A stretch of DNA of 11,190 nucleotides from Erythrobacter donghaensis (GCF_001557325.1 NZ_LSJS01000030.1:1-11190); one strand, 5' to 3'. Shown: positions 1 to 7,401, numbered from the stretch's first letter. The notes: generated by a model not told the origin, from the letters alone. Made by a program: numbers and translations.

Positions 1-1
1 A

Positions 2-1822
2 CCTGCGTCTCTCGCCGCCACGCTCGACATAAACTGCGACTGCAAAGAATACGTGGTCGATTACCTCACCAAAAGCTTTCCGGTTCGGTTGATGTCCGTG
101 TTTACGGACGAGAACGGCAATGCACGGTCTGAACCGATGAGTGATGAGAACGGTGCTCCTGTTCTCTGCCGTTCGGCGCTTGCCGCGCGCGATCGCATGA
201 TCGAACAGCTCTGTGCCTTGCCGCCGATCGCGACGGCGCTCGATGCGATCATCGAACGGTTCGGTGTCGATCAGGTCGCCGAAGTCACCGGCCGTACCCG
301 CCGCCTGATCGTCGGGCGCGATGGACGCCAGGTACTCCAGTCGCGCTCTCCGCGCGCCAATGTCGCCGAAACGCGAGATTTTATGGACGGGACAAAGCGG
401 ATTCTGGTTTTCTCCGATGCCGGTGGCACCGGCCGCAGTTATCATGCCGACCTTGCGGCAAAGAACCAGATGCGCCGGGTCCACTTCCTGCTTGAGCCGG
501 GCTGGCGGGCCGATGCCGCAATTCAGGGCCTTGGCCGTACCAACCGCACCAATCAGGCATCGGCCCCGCTGTTCCGCCCGGTGACAACCGATGTGCGTGG
601 CGAACGTCGGTTTATATCGACCATTGCACGTCGGCTAGACAGCCTCGGCGCGCTAACCCGCGGGCAGCGCCAGACGGGTGGGCAGAACCTCTTCGATCCT
701 GCCGACAATCTCGAGAGCGCCTACGCCAAGGAGGCGCTTCATCGCTGGTTTGGCCTGTTGTTCGCAGGCAAACTGGAAGCCGTTACACTCTCTCGGTTTG
801 AGGAATTGAGCGGGCTCAGCGTCGAAGGGCCCGACGGCGGGATGGTCGATGACCTGCCAACCATCCAGCGCTGGCTCAACCGCATCCTCGCGTTGCCGAT
901 TGCTTTGCAAAACGGCATATTTGATGAGTTTCTCGGCCTCGTCGAAGCGCGGATCGATGCAGCACGCCAGGCCGGCACGCTCGACATTGGGGTCGAGACC
1001 ATTGCGGTCGAGCATTTCGAGGTGCTGACCGATACGCTACTGCGCACAGATGCGCTGTCGGGTGCGACTACGCATCTCCTCGAACTCGAGATCGCCCGCG
1101 CGCTCAAGCCTTTGCGTATCGAACGGCTCGAGGAACTCTACGGCTTTTCAGGTGCGCGTCAGCAACTTCTGCGTAATGCGCGCTCAGGCCGGATCGGGCT
1201 GCTTGTCCCTGCGCGCAGTCTGCTCACCGACGAAGGTATGCGTGTGGCCCGCTTCGAGCTTGTCCGTCCCTTGAAGCATGGGCACATCACCGCCGATCAA
1301 CTCGAAGAGAGCAATTGGGAAACGGTGGATCCAACCGAATTTCGCCGCCTATGGCAGGTGGAGGTCGATGACGCCGCCTCAAATCACAAGCGCGAGCGCC
1401 TGCATCTTGCAACCGGCCTGCTGCTTCCGGTGTGGGACAAACTACCTTCCGACTATGTTCGGGTCAGCCGGATCTCGGCGCGAGACGGACGCTCGCTGTT
1501 AGGCCGGGAGGTTCCGCTCCATTGCGTGCCCGAACTGTGCCAGGCGCTTGGGCTCGAAGACGAAAATGCCTTTTCGGCAGAGCAAATCGTCGATGCGGTG
1601 CTCGGGACGGGGCGACCGATGCAAATCAAAAGCCGCGAAGCGCTTACGCTCAAGCGCAGCCTCGTCAATGGCGCGCAGCGGCTCGAACTGGCTGGTTGGT
1701 CGGCGTCGCGCCTCGACTGGTACAAGGCACATGGGTGCTTCACCGAGATCATACGCTATCAGACGCGACTTTTCGTCCCGACGACGAGCGCGGTGGCGGT
1801 CTTGGCGGGACTTGTCGGATGA
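2..1822 (+). CDS. Strawberry-notch-like helicase, C-terminal part (5' partial)
   Basis: The reading frame is open from position 2, so the gene begins upstream of the window; an internal GTG at 53 is not a credible start. About 606 residues are visible. The first ~200 resemble the helicase C-terminal lobe of strawberry notch proteins. A segment reading FSDAGGTGRSYHADL is followed by the arginine-rich motif GRTNRTNQ (nt 533-556), equivalent to superfamily 2 helicase motif VI, and then by GERRF and ARRLDSLGAL, both typical of this family. The remaining ~370 residues are a family C-terminal region with no motif I can name. Bacterial members are usually much longer, often carry an N-terminal methyltransferase-like domain, and occur on plasmids and phages. 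The role is presumed ATP-dependent DNA remodelling linked to mobile-element biology, but the real substrate is unknown. The stop lies 61 bp before the parS start. Family assignment is fairly sure; function is inference. Confidence 0.85.
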   Translation, partial: PASLAATLDINCDCKEYVVDYLTKSFPVRLMSVFTDENGNARSEPMSDENGAPVLCRSALAARDRMIEQLCALPPIATALDAIIERFGVDQVAEVTGRTRRLIVGRDGRQVLQSRSPRANVAETRDFMDGTKRILVFSDAGGTGRSYHADLAAKNQMRRVHFLLEPGWRADAAIQGLGRTNRTNQASAPLFRPVTTDVRGERRFISTIARRLDSLGALTRGQRQTGGQNLFDPADNLESAYAKEALHRWFGLLFAGKLEAVTLSRFEELSGLSVEGPDGGMVDDLPTIQRWLNRILALPIALQNGIFDEFLGLVEARIDAARQAGTLDIGVETIAVEHFEVLTDTLLRTDALSGATTHLLELEIARALKPLRIERLEELYGFSGARQQLLRNARSGRIGLLVPARSLLTDEGMRVARFELVRPLKHGHITADQLEESNWETVDPTEFRRLWQVEVDDAASNHKRERLHLATGLLLPVWDKLPSDYVRVSRISARDGRSLLGREVPLHCVPELCQALGLEDENAFSAEQIVDAVLGTGRPMQIKSREALTLKRSLVNGAQRLELAGWSASRLDWYKAHGCFTEIIRYQTRLFVPTTSAVAVLAGLVG

Positions 1823-1834
1823 GGCACACCTATA

Positions 1835-1869
1835 TTGCCAATTGGCATCAAAAGTGATATATGATGCCA
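1835..1869 (+). promoter_or_regulatory. Promoter and palindromic operators of the parST operon
   Basis: A candidate -35 box TTGCCA (1835-1840) is separated by 17 bp from a -10 box TATATG (1858-1863), placing transcription start about 14 nt before the parS ATG. Two symmetric elements overlap these boxes: a 12-bp perfect palindrome TGCCAATTGGCA (1836-1847), and an inverted repeat TGGCATCA (1843-1850) / TGATGCCA (1862-1869) spanning the -10. Antitoxins of this family commonly repress their own operon by binding such sites, so autoregulation by ParS is likely. The boxes and repeats are seen in the sequence; the regulator is inferred. Confidence 0.65.
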
Positions 1870-1883
1870 TATGGAGAATGCTC

Positions 1884-2297
1884 ATGTTGGCACTGCAACC
1901 CGTTGAAACCGTCCCCCATGCCTTCCGGCCCGATCCTATAACTCAGGAGGAAGCAGCGGCGATGTTCCGCGCCGTGCTGAACCTGTTTGGGAAATGGGAA
2001 CTCACCGACGAGCAGGCAGCGACTTTGCTCGACATGCCGGTTCGCTCCTATCGACGGTGGAAAGCTGAGGGGCCGGGCCGTGTCTCGCGCGATGGTGCGG
2101 CGCGGCTCTCCAACCTGATGGGTATCCACAAGGCGCTGAGGATCATCTTTTCCGAAGCCCAACGTGGCTACGCCTGGATCAAGGCAGGTAACGCCGCCTT
2201 TGCCGGAGCGAGTGCGCTCGACGTCATGCTTGGCGGCGAGCTGACCGATATCATGCGGGTGCGTCGCTATCTTGATGCCGAACGTGGTGCCTGGTGA
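1884..2297 (+). CDS. parS: MbcA/ParS/Xre-family antitoxin
   Basis: This 137-residue protein is the antitoxin of a type II toxin-antitoxin pair; it should bind and neutralise the RES-domain toxin encoded immediately downstream and repress the shared promoter. Residues ~17-75 form a helix-turn-helix region of the Xre type (…LTDEQAATLLDMPVRSYRRW…). Residues ~85-137 match the DUF2384 C-terminal toxin-binding domain, with the pattern W-I-x(4)-N-x-A-F-x-G, the LDVMLGGEL segment, and VRRYL near the end. The ATG at 1884 is chosen because GGAG (1873-1876) lies 7 nt upstream; an ATG two codons earlier at 1878 would leave only 1 nt. The stop overlaps the toxin start by 4 nt (GTGA), implying translational coupling. 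A larger open frame runs upstream to 1548 but overlaps the helicase gene and is an artefact. Confidence 0.9.
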   Translation: MLALQPVETVPHAFRPDPITQEEAAAMFRAVLNLFGKWELTDEQAATLLDMPVRSYRRWKAEGPGRVSRDGAARLSNLMGIHKALRIIFSEAQRGYAWIKAGNAAFAGASALDVMLGGELTDIMRVRRYLDAERGAW

Positions 2298-3034
2298 TTG
2301 ATCCCAAGGCGATTCCGGTTGCCCAGGTCGAGTGGAAAGGTGCTGTACGGATTATCCGCAGTGCCTTTCCACCGATTGACCTGTTCGAAGACATCGCAGA
2401 CCCTGCAGATTGGCCGCTGCTGATCTCCGCCGAGCAAAAAACCAATCCTCGCATCATGGCGACGATCGGCAATCTCGATCTGGTACCTGCAGACCGTCGG
2501 GTAGGGGGCAACGGCGCATCCTATCTGATGGCCCCGTTCACGCATGTCAGCACCGACCGACCAAGTCGCTTCACCGATGGGACCTACGGCGTGCTATACG
2601 CGGGGGATGTATTCGAAACTGCGCTGTTCGAGACAATCCATCACCATGCCCGCTTCATGGCTCGCACTGTAGAAGCGCCAGGCTGGACATCACAGTTCCG
2701 TGAGATCATCCTTTCGGTAAGCGCCGATCTTCACGATCTCAGGAGCCTTGCCGCAGGCAATCCCGCGCTTAATCCCGACAACCATGCTGCATCGCATGCA
2801 CGGGCTGTTGAACTCAAAGGGGGCGGGGCCGAAGGTCTTGTCTATCCGAGCATCCGGCATCCGGGTGGTGAATGTGTCGGCTTGTTCTACCCGGATTGTG
2901 CATCCGACCCCACTCAGGGACGTCACCTCGACTACCACTGGGACGGAATGGGTGTCGATCTGGTTCGAGAGGCTGGTACAGGGGCGGTGTTTCGGGTGGT
3001 AAGCATATCTGGACGTAAGGATCCAGATCTGTAA
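2294..3034 (+). CDS. parT: RES-domain ADP-ribosyltransferase/NAD-consuming toxin, ParT type
   Basis: This 246-residue protein belongs to the RES family, named for conserved Arg, Glu and Ser residues. Known members either ADP-ribosylate phosphoribosyl pyrophosphate synthetase (ParT of Sphingobium) or degrade cellular NAD (MbcT). Visible landmarks are R92 in SRFTDGTYGVLYAG, the catalytic-type E113 in ALFETIHHH, and S186 in LVYPSIRHPGG. The start is GTG at 2294, overlapping the parS stop, the usual arrangement for a coupled pair. The last codons are unusual: from about K242 onward they are read from insertion-sequence ends, and the TAA stop (3032-3034) lies inside the terminal repeat of the IS110-group element. 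The native C-terminus is therefore lost, but all three signature residues remain, so the toxin is probably active. Family call is firm; the molecular target is inferred from relatives. Confidence 0.88.
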   Translation: MIDPKAIPVAQVEWKGAVRIIRSAFPPIDLFEDIADPADWPLLISAEQKTNPRIMATIGNLDLVPADRRVGGNGASYLMAPFTHVSTDRPSRFTDGTYGVLYAGDVFETALFETIHHHARFMARTVEAPGWTSQFREIILSVSADLHDLRSLAAGNPALNPDNHAASHARAVELKGGGAEGLVYPSIRHPGGECVGLFYPDCASDPTQGRHLDYHWDGMGVDLVREAGTGAVFRVVSISGRKDPDL

Positions 3035-3047
3035 TTTGCGGTCGCTT
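3031..3047 (+). repeat. Subterminal inverted repeat of the IS1111-group element, 3' side
   Basis: The sequence begins GTAATTTGCGGTCGCTT and pairs with the copy at 4340-4356 at 14 of 17 positions. Its first bases contain the TAA that ends parT. Confidence 0.75.
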
Positions 3048-3272
3048 GGCGGTTGTCCCTTGAGAGTTTCAAGGATCTATCCGCACTCGCCGATGCGAGG
3101 ATCGGTGGTGCTTTATCGGGTCTCAAAAGGCCGGACGTTGCATTGACTCGAAGCGGGCTTGGTGGCCCCTCTGTCGACCTTCGCAGATCGTCCGTCCCTG
3201 CGTTCCCTCGCGGGACACCGCCATCGGGTCAGCTCGAGAGCATCACCACTGGCATCGGGATACTACCTCAAC
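3031..3272 (-). ncRNA. Non-coding 3' region of the IS1111-group element; candidate guide (bridge/seek) RNA locus
   Basis: No credible gene occupies this stretch between the transposase stop and the element end. In IS110-family elements a structured RNA that pairs with target and donor DNA is encoded in the long non-coding end; for the IS1111 group that end lies downstream of the transposase, as here. A small stem CCTTGA/TCAAGG (3058-3074) is visible. I did not fold the region and cannot assign guide loops, so this is a location-based inference. Confidence 0.35.
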
Positions 3273-4280
3273 TCAGGCCTCGAACAAGGTCCCGTCACGC
3301 AGCATGGCGTGCATGATGACAGCGAGGCGGCGGGCTAGCGCAACTCGGGCCTTTCGCAGCCCACGCCGCTTTGCGATCTTGAGCGCCCAGCTTTTCAGCG
3401 CAAAGTTCTGGCGTGTGCGCGTCAAGATCGAGTTGGCCGCTTCGTAGAGGAGCTTGCGGACCGTCCCGTCGCCTTGTTTGGTAATGCGTCCTGTCCAGCC
3501 GAGCTCTCCCGATTGGTGTCGGCGTGGAACCAGGCCAAAGTACGCGCCAGCCGTTCGCGATCACTTGAACCGGCTGGCATCATCAACAGCGGCGGCGAAC
3601 GCAGCGGAGGTCTGCACACCCACGCCAGGGATGCTCATCAGGGCCTGGCTGGCCGGAGAAGCCAGGCTGATCGCTTTGAGCTGGCGATCCATCTGCCCGA
3701 TCTCCTCCACGAGGCGCTCGCGGGCCCGAAGGAGCGACGCCACCGCTTGGCAGAGGCCGGGGACAGAAGCAGCCACTCGCATTCGCGCGAGGAACCGCTC
3801 GCCCTGGCCCGCGCCGAGCCTGATCCCGAAGGTGGCGCAGAGGCCGCGGATCGTGTTGTCGAGCCGGACGCGTGCTTCGACCAGATGGCCGCGGGCGGTG
3901 ATCACCGAACGCACTCCGTGCGCGGCCGGCGACTTGACATGCACGTCCTTGTAGAAGCCGGTACGCGCCAGCTGGGCAAGCCCGGCCGCATCGTGCAGAT
4001 CGGTCTTGTTGGCCTTCATCGCCTTCAAGCTCTGATGCGCCTGACGCGCGTCGATGCAGACGATGGCAACGCCCAACTCGCGCAAGCCCAGCGCGATCCA
4101 CGGGCTCATCCGGCCCGTCTCGATGACCGCGCGTTCGATGGGACCATGGCGTTCCAGCACCGCGGCGATTGCCTCCGGAGTACTGTCCACACAGTGTGTC
4201 CCGATCTTCCGCCCCTCAGCGTCGATGACGCAGACGTGCGACGTTTCCATCGACAGGTCGATTCCGGCATAGTGTTTCAT
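3273..4280 (-). pseudogene. IS110-family transposase broken by an in-frame TGA
   Basis: The ATG is at 4280, preceded by a strong purine-rich ribosome site. The first 239 codons encode the RuvC-like DEDD domain: D8 (AGIDLS), E54 (VIETG), D94 and D97 (KTDLHDA), plus a helix-hairpin region with SIPGVGVQTS. Codon 240 is TGA (3561-3563). The same frame then continues for 95 codons through clear family sequence, SRTAGAYFGLVPRRHQSGE and later KARVALARRLAVIMHAM, to TGA at 3273-3275. Relatives usually have Arg where the TGA lies (RFK-R-SR), so one CGA-to-TGA change explains it. The serine of the HQSGE motif (codon 257), the likely serine nucleophile, falls after the stop, so the short product should be inactive unless the stop is read through. 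The restored length of 335 residues is normal for the family. Confidence 0.9.
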
Positions 4281-4348
4281 GGCTGCTTCCTTCCTTCAGG
4301 TCTGACAACCAGAAGGTGCGCCGCTCAGCCGGCCCGAGGAAGCAGCCA
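4280..4348 (-). promoter_or_regulatory. Inverted repeat in the transposase leader that covers the start site
   Basis: A 12-bp perfect inverted repeat joins 4280-4291 and 4337-4348 (TGGCTGCTTCCT / AGGAAGCAGCCA). In a transcript entering from outside the element, the hairpin would pair the 3' part of the purine-rich ribosome-site region and the first base of the ATG. Transposases of several IS families are protected from read-through expression this way. The repeat is seen; the regulatory role is inferred. Confidence 0.5.
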
Positions 4349-4356
4349 CAAATTAC
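4340..4356 (-). repeat. Subterminal inverted repeat of the IS1111-group element, 5' side
   Basis: Read on the minus strand it begins GTAATTTGTGGCTGCTT and mirrors 3031-3047 with three mismatches. It overlaps one arm of the leader hairpin. Confidence 0.75.
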
Positions 4357-4368
4357 ACGATGACTCGT

Positions 4369-5133
4369 TCAAAGCCAGAATGCGACGGCGGCAGCGGGGC
4401 TTACGGCTGAAAGGAAGTTTCTGGCGAGCTTGTCGTAGCGGGTAGCGATGCGGCGGAAGTCCTTGAGGCGGCAGAACATGGCCTCGACTCGCCAGCGATC
4501 TTTGTAGCGGCGTTCGTCATACTGGATAGGGCGCTTGCGGTTGCGTCGACCGGGGATGACAGGGATGGTACCCTGTTCGCGCAAGGCAGCCCTGATGCGA
4601 TTGGCGTCGTAGCCACGGTCGGCGATCACCCGCTTCATTCCGATGGTCTCGCCAATCAGCAGGTCCGCGCCTTTCACGTCCGACGTGTTGCCCGGTGTCA
4701 GGACGAGGCGAAGCGGGCGTCCGAGAACATCGACAAGCGCGTGGATCTTGGTCGTCCTGCCGCCACGCGAGATGCCAATGGCATTGGCTCGCGCCCCCCT
4801 TTTGCCCCACCAGCACTGCGGTGAGCCTTGATGTAGCTGCTGTCGATCTGTCCAGTCTCCGCGATCCAGCCTTCCTCGGTCAGCGCCGCCAGGATGCGGG
4901 TCCAGATGCCCCGGCGGCTCCACCTGTTCCAGCGGTTGTAGTACGTTGTCGGCCGGGCCGTATTCGGTGGGGCAATCAGCCCAGTGGCCGCCGCATTTGA
5001 GCATGTGAATGATCCCGGAGATAACCCTGCGATCATCGACCCGCCGCGCTCCGGGCTGGTTCTGCGGCAGGTGGGGCTCGATTGCGCCCCATGCTTCATC
5101 CGACAGCCAGAACAACGAACGCGAGATCTCCAA
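4369..5133 (-). pseudogene. IS5-family (IS427-like) transposase with two frame breaks
   Basis: One minus-strand frame is open throughout, but protein similarity switches frames twice. The N-terminus (SRSLFWLSDEAW … CPTEYGP) and C-terminus (RANAIG … FWL) are in this frame. The middle, from PTTYYNRWNRWSRRGIW to GGAKGG and containing the first catalytic Asp (IDSSYIK), is in another frame. The break near 4951-4960 looks like one extra G in a CCCGGCCG stretch and is a true mutation. The break at 4794-4803 lies on an A4G6 run and fits the programmed -1 shift known for two-frame elements of this group. The second Asp is in VIADRGYD and the Glu in WRVEAMF. The start is also odd: TTG (5131-5133) sits only 3 nt after AGGAGG, while an ATC occupies the place where relatives begin with ATG-Ser-Arg-Ser. 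Confidence 0.85.
4794..4803 (-). other. Probable programmed -1 frameshift site (A4G6)
   Basis: The minus strand reads AAAAGGGGGG here. Rereading one G converts the frame of …GGAKGG into …ARANAIG, joining the two halves of the catalytic domain. Slippery runs at this position are typical of two-frame IS5-family transposases; actual shifting is not shown. Confidence 0.55.
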
Positions 5134-5212
5134 TGGCCTCCTGCTTCAGCGGAGAACCCCTGAATCTATGTGCGAACAGATTTTCAAGAGGCTGATTGAG
5201 TTTGGACCCTTA

Positions 5213-5238
5213 GAGCCTGTCCTCAAAAGTAGTTGTGA
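5213..5238 (+). repeat. Left terminal inverted repeat of the second IS5-family element
   Basis: It starts GAGCCTG and matches the inward-reading right end at 8475-8500 (shared GAGCCTG, CTC-AAAG, GTGA). It stands 2 bp (TA) from the end of the preceding element. Confidence 0.7.
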
Positions 5239-5245
5239 GATATCA

Positions 5246-5250
5246 GCTGG
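5246..5250 (+). repeat. IS21 target-site duplication, left copy (GCTGG)
   Basis: GCTGG immediately precedes the TGTC end of the IS21 element and is repeated at 7557-7561 immediately after the other end. Confidence 0.8.
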
Positions 5251-5305
5251 TGTCAACGCTGACTAAAATTTCCCCAGAAGTGCCGGGTTAAAATTCCCCA
5301 GTTTG
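5251..5305 (+). repeat. IS21 left end with repeated transposase-binding motifs
   Basis: Terminal TGTC is followed by ATTTCCCCAGAAGTGCCG (5268-5285) and AAATTCCCCAGTTTG (5291-5305). Both contain TTCCCCAG and recur at the right end, consistent with binding sites for IstA. Confidence 0.75.
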
Positions 5306-5317
5306 GGTTTTCGGTGA

Positions 5318-6163
5318 TCAGCCGTTCCAGTGATCGTGGGTGCGCTCCTTTGGTGGCCGCCCGCGTCTTTTTGGCGGCGGCGGCGGGGTGATGGCGGAGA
5401 TCGCTCTGGTGTGCTCGGGCACGAGGTCGGAGTGAGCGCGCAAGCGGTAACTTGCGCCCTCGATCTGGATGTCGATGGCATAGTGCAGCAGGCGATCGAG
5501 CAGGGCCGTTGCCACCACCGGATCCCCGAACACCTCGCCCCATTCCGCAAAGCCGCGGTTGGATGTGAGGATCATCGCCCCCTTCTCGTAACGGGAGTTG
5601 ACCAGCTGGAAGAAGAGGTTGGCACCGCCGGGCGTCACCGGAAGGTAGCCGATCTCGTCTACGATCAGGAGGGTGTTCCGGTTGAAGAACCGGAGCCGTT
5701 CAGGAAGCCGCCCATCGCGCTCGGCGCGCACCAGCATGTCGATGACCTCGGCCAGACTGGCGCGGTAGACCCTCTTGCCCGCCCGAACAGCCTCCGCGCC
5801 CAAGGCTGTCGCCAGATGGCTCTTGCCCGTGCCCGGCGGTCCCAGCAGATGGACCACCTCGCCGCGCTCGATGAAGTCGAGCTGCGCCAGTGCGAGGATG
5901 CGGCCGCGATCCAGCGAAGGCTGGAACGAGAAGTCGAAGCCTTCCAGGGTTTTCATGGGCATGAGCCGGGAAGTCTTGAGCCCGACAGTGAAGCGCCTGC
6001 TTTCCCGATTGCCATACTCATGCGAGAGCAGGATATCGATGGCTTCAAGCGCGGTCATTTCACCGCGCTCCAGACAACGCATGGTATGGTCAAGCACCTC
6101 AAGCGCGCGGGGCATTCTCAGGCCAACCAAGCTGGTGCGGATACGGTCGATGATCTCCGTCAT
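5318..6163 (-). CDS. istB: IS21-family helper ATPase IstB
   Basis: This 281-residue AAA+ protein selects target DNA and stimulates the IstA transposase. Walker A is GPPGTGKS (residues 108-115) and Walker B is LLIVDE (165-170), with the IS21 helper domain starting at ~10. The C-terminus carries a proline and arginine/lysine-rich tail (PPPPPKRRGRPPK) likely to touch DNA. The ATG (6161-6163) overlaps the istA stop as ATGA, so translation is coupled. The stop is 67 bp from the left end of the element. No defect is seen. Length is normal to slightly long for the family. Confidence 0.95.
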   Translation of the reverse strand: MTEIIDRIRTSLVGLRMPRALEVLDHTMRCLERGEMTALEAIDILLSHEYGNRESRRFTVGLKTSRLMPMKTLEGFDFSFQPSLDRGRILALAQLDFIERGEVVHLLGPPGTGKSHLATALGAEAVRAGKRVYRASLAEVIDMLVRAERDGRLPERLRFFNRNTLLIVDEIGYLPVTPGGANLFFQLVNSRYEKGAMILTSNRGFAEWGEVFGDPVVATALLDRLLHYAIDIQIEGASYRLRAHSDLVPEHTRAISAITPPPPPKRRGRPPKERTHDHWNG

Positions 6164-7401
6164 GGCCGCACCTCGCTGCCGGCCAGTCGCCGCCCTACCG
6201 CCTCGTAGAAGCCCAGCGAGCGCCTGGTAATCTCAAGCCCTGCAGGCGGCGCCACTGTTGCCGCACGGGGCTGAGCGAGCCGCCGATGGGAAGGATTAAC
6301 CCGGCGCTGATTGCGACCATCCAGAACCGGATGCACCGCGATCAGCTTGCGATCCTCGAAGATCCTGATCTCACGAGGATGGTTCTGCACTTCCACGACC
6401 CGTTTGCGCGTGGCGTCGGGCACCGAGTACAGATTGCCGCCAACCGAGACCATGCCTTCATGGCTCACCCGCCGCTCGATCGTGAGCACGGCATTGTAGG
6501 GAGCGGCAGGCAAGGCCGTCAGTGCGGGTTGCTCCTCGGCAAAGTGCTCGCTCACGATCCGCTGGGTCGTGGCATGCAGCCGAACATTGGCAACCGTGTC
6601 CAGCCATTCGCGGAACTGCCGATTCAGGTCATCAGCGTTGCGGAACGTGCGGCCAAGGAAGAAGTCCTGACGGATATAGCGGTAAGGCCGTTCGATCTTC
6701 CCCTTGGTTTTCGTCCGATAGGGCCTGCATGCACGCGGCAAAGCGCCGTAATGGTCCAGCAAGGCGACCAGCGAGCGATTGTAGATCACGATACCTTCGG
6801 CATCCTCATCGATCACCGCGGTTTTCATGCGGTCGTAAAGCACCTCCGACGGGGCACCGCCCATCGCATCGAAGGCGTCGATGTGGCAGCGCATCACCGT
6901 CTGCAGATCCTGGGTCGGACAGAACCGGCCCCACAGCCAGCGGCTATGGCCCCGCACCATCGAGAACAGCCAGAAGATCCGGGTCACACCCGGCTTATCG
7001 CTGAACGCCACCTTGAACTGGGCGAAGTCGACCTGGGCCTGCCGTCCCGCCGGTGTCTCGAAGCGCCGCTCGAACTGGACCACTCGCGGCGGGCGGCACT
7101 GGCGCAGGAAGTCCGTGACAGTCGTGTAGCCGCCCTTGAACCCCATCGCAGCGATTTCGCGGAACAAGCGCTTGCCAGACAACTCGGGATACAGCGCGAC
7201 GCGATCGCGAAGGTACGGCTCATAGGGTTCCAGCTCACGCGGACGCGGTGGTCGAGGCTTGTAGACCGGCGCCTTCACGCCGCCGGCCAGGTGTTTGCGT
7301 ACCGTCTTGCGGTCAAGGCCCGTCTGCCGCGCAATCGCGGACACCGACAGTCCCTGCCGCTTCAAGTCATGGATCATGACAATTTCCTCAAGTCTGATCA
7401 C
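6160..7401 (-). CDS. istA: IS21-family transposase IstA
   Basis: This 413-residue DDE transposase cuts and joins the element ends. A helix-turn-helix covers residues ~15-40 (LSVSAIARQTGLDRKTVRKHL). The catalytic core shows D125 (AQVDFAQF), D190 (VLYDRMKTAV) and E237 (KGKIERPYRYI), followed by a C-terminal beta-rich domain (MVSVGGNLYSVP). The start is GTG (7399-7401) with GGGAGG 8 nt upstream; an internal ATG eight codons later is a weaker alternative. It is the first gene of the istA-istB operon. All three acidic residues are present and the frame is unbroken, so the transposase is probably functional. Confidence 0.95.
   Translation of the reverse strand: MIRLEEIVMIHDLKRQGLSVSAIARQTGLDRKTVRKHLAGGVKAPVYKPRPPRPRELEPYEPYLRDRVALYPELSGKRLFREIAAMGFKGGYTTVTDFLRQCRPPRVVQFERRFETPAGRQAQVDFAQFKVAFSDKPGVTRIFWLFSMVRGHSRWLWGRFCPTQDLQTVMRCHIDAFDAMGGAPSEVLYDRMKTAVIDEDAEGIVIYNRSLVALLDHYGALPRACRPYRTKTKGKIERPYRYIRQDFFLGRTFRNADDLNRQFREWLDTVANVRLHATTQRIVSEHFAEEQPALTALPAAPYNAVLTIERRVSHEGMVSVGGNLYSVPDATRKRVVEVQNHPREIRIFEDRKLIAVHPVLDGRNQRRVNPSHRRLAQPRAATVAPPAGLEITRRSLGFYEAVGRRLAGSEVRP

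Larger units (their letters stand above)
3028..4363 (-). mobile_element. IS110-family element, IS1111 group
   Basis: The element is about 1336 bp and encodes one DEDD-type transposase on the minus strand. Subterminal inverted repeats are visible: GTAATTTG at 3031 and CAAATTAC ending at 4356, matching at 14 of 17 positions over 3031-3047 and 4340-4356. If the interrupted IS5-family end is restored, 3 bp lie outside the repeat on the 3' side and 7 bp on the 5' side, which I recall as the arrangement described for IS1111-group elements. No target duplication is seen, as expected for IS110. Coding lies near the 5' end (83 bp of leader), and about 245 bp downstream of the gene are non-coding. Confidence 0.75.
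3018..5210 (-). mobile_element. IS5-family (IS427-like) insertion sequence, interrupted by an IS110-group element
   Basis: The outer ends are AGGATCCAGA (3018-3027, continuing at 4364 as CTCGTTCAAAGCC after the nested element is removed) and, read inward on the minus strand from 5210, AGGGTCCAAACTCAATCAGCC. They agree at most of the first 13 positions. Each end is flanked by TA (3016-3017 and 5211-5212), fitting the TA duplication known for IS427-like elements. Without the insert the element is about 857 bp, a normal size for this group. The left end and its split by IS110 are inferred from this reconstruction. Confidence 0.7.

Noticed and set aside
53..55. GTG as the start of the helicase gene
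   Set aside because: The frame is open to the window edge, and the visible protein begins in the middle of a helicase domain.
1548..1883. Long N-terminal extension of the antitoxin
   Set aside because: It overlaps the helicase gene in another frame, and the ribosome site and promoter both point to the ATG at 1884.
3474..4445. 323-codon plus-strand open frame
   Set aside because: It is antisense to the IS110 transposase. Its translation shows no family pattern, and it exists because of the high GC of the coding strand.
5330..6208. 292-codon plus-strand open frame
   Set aside because: It is antisense to istB, which has clear Walker motifs; this frame is a shadow.
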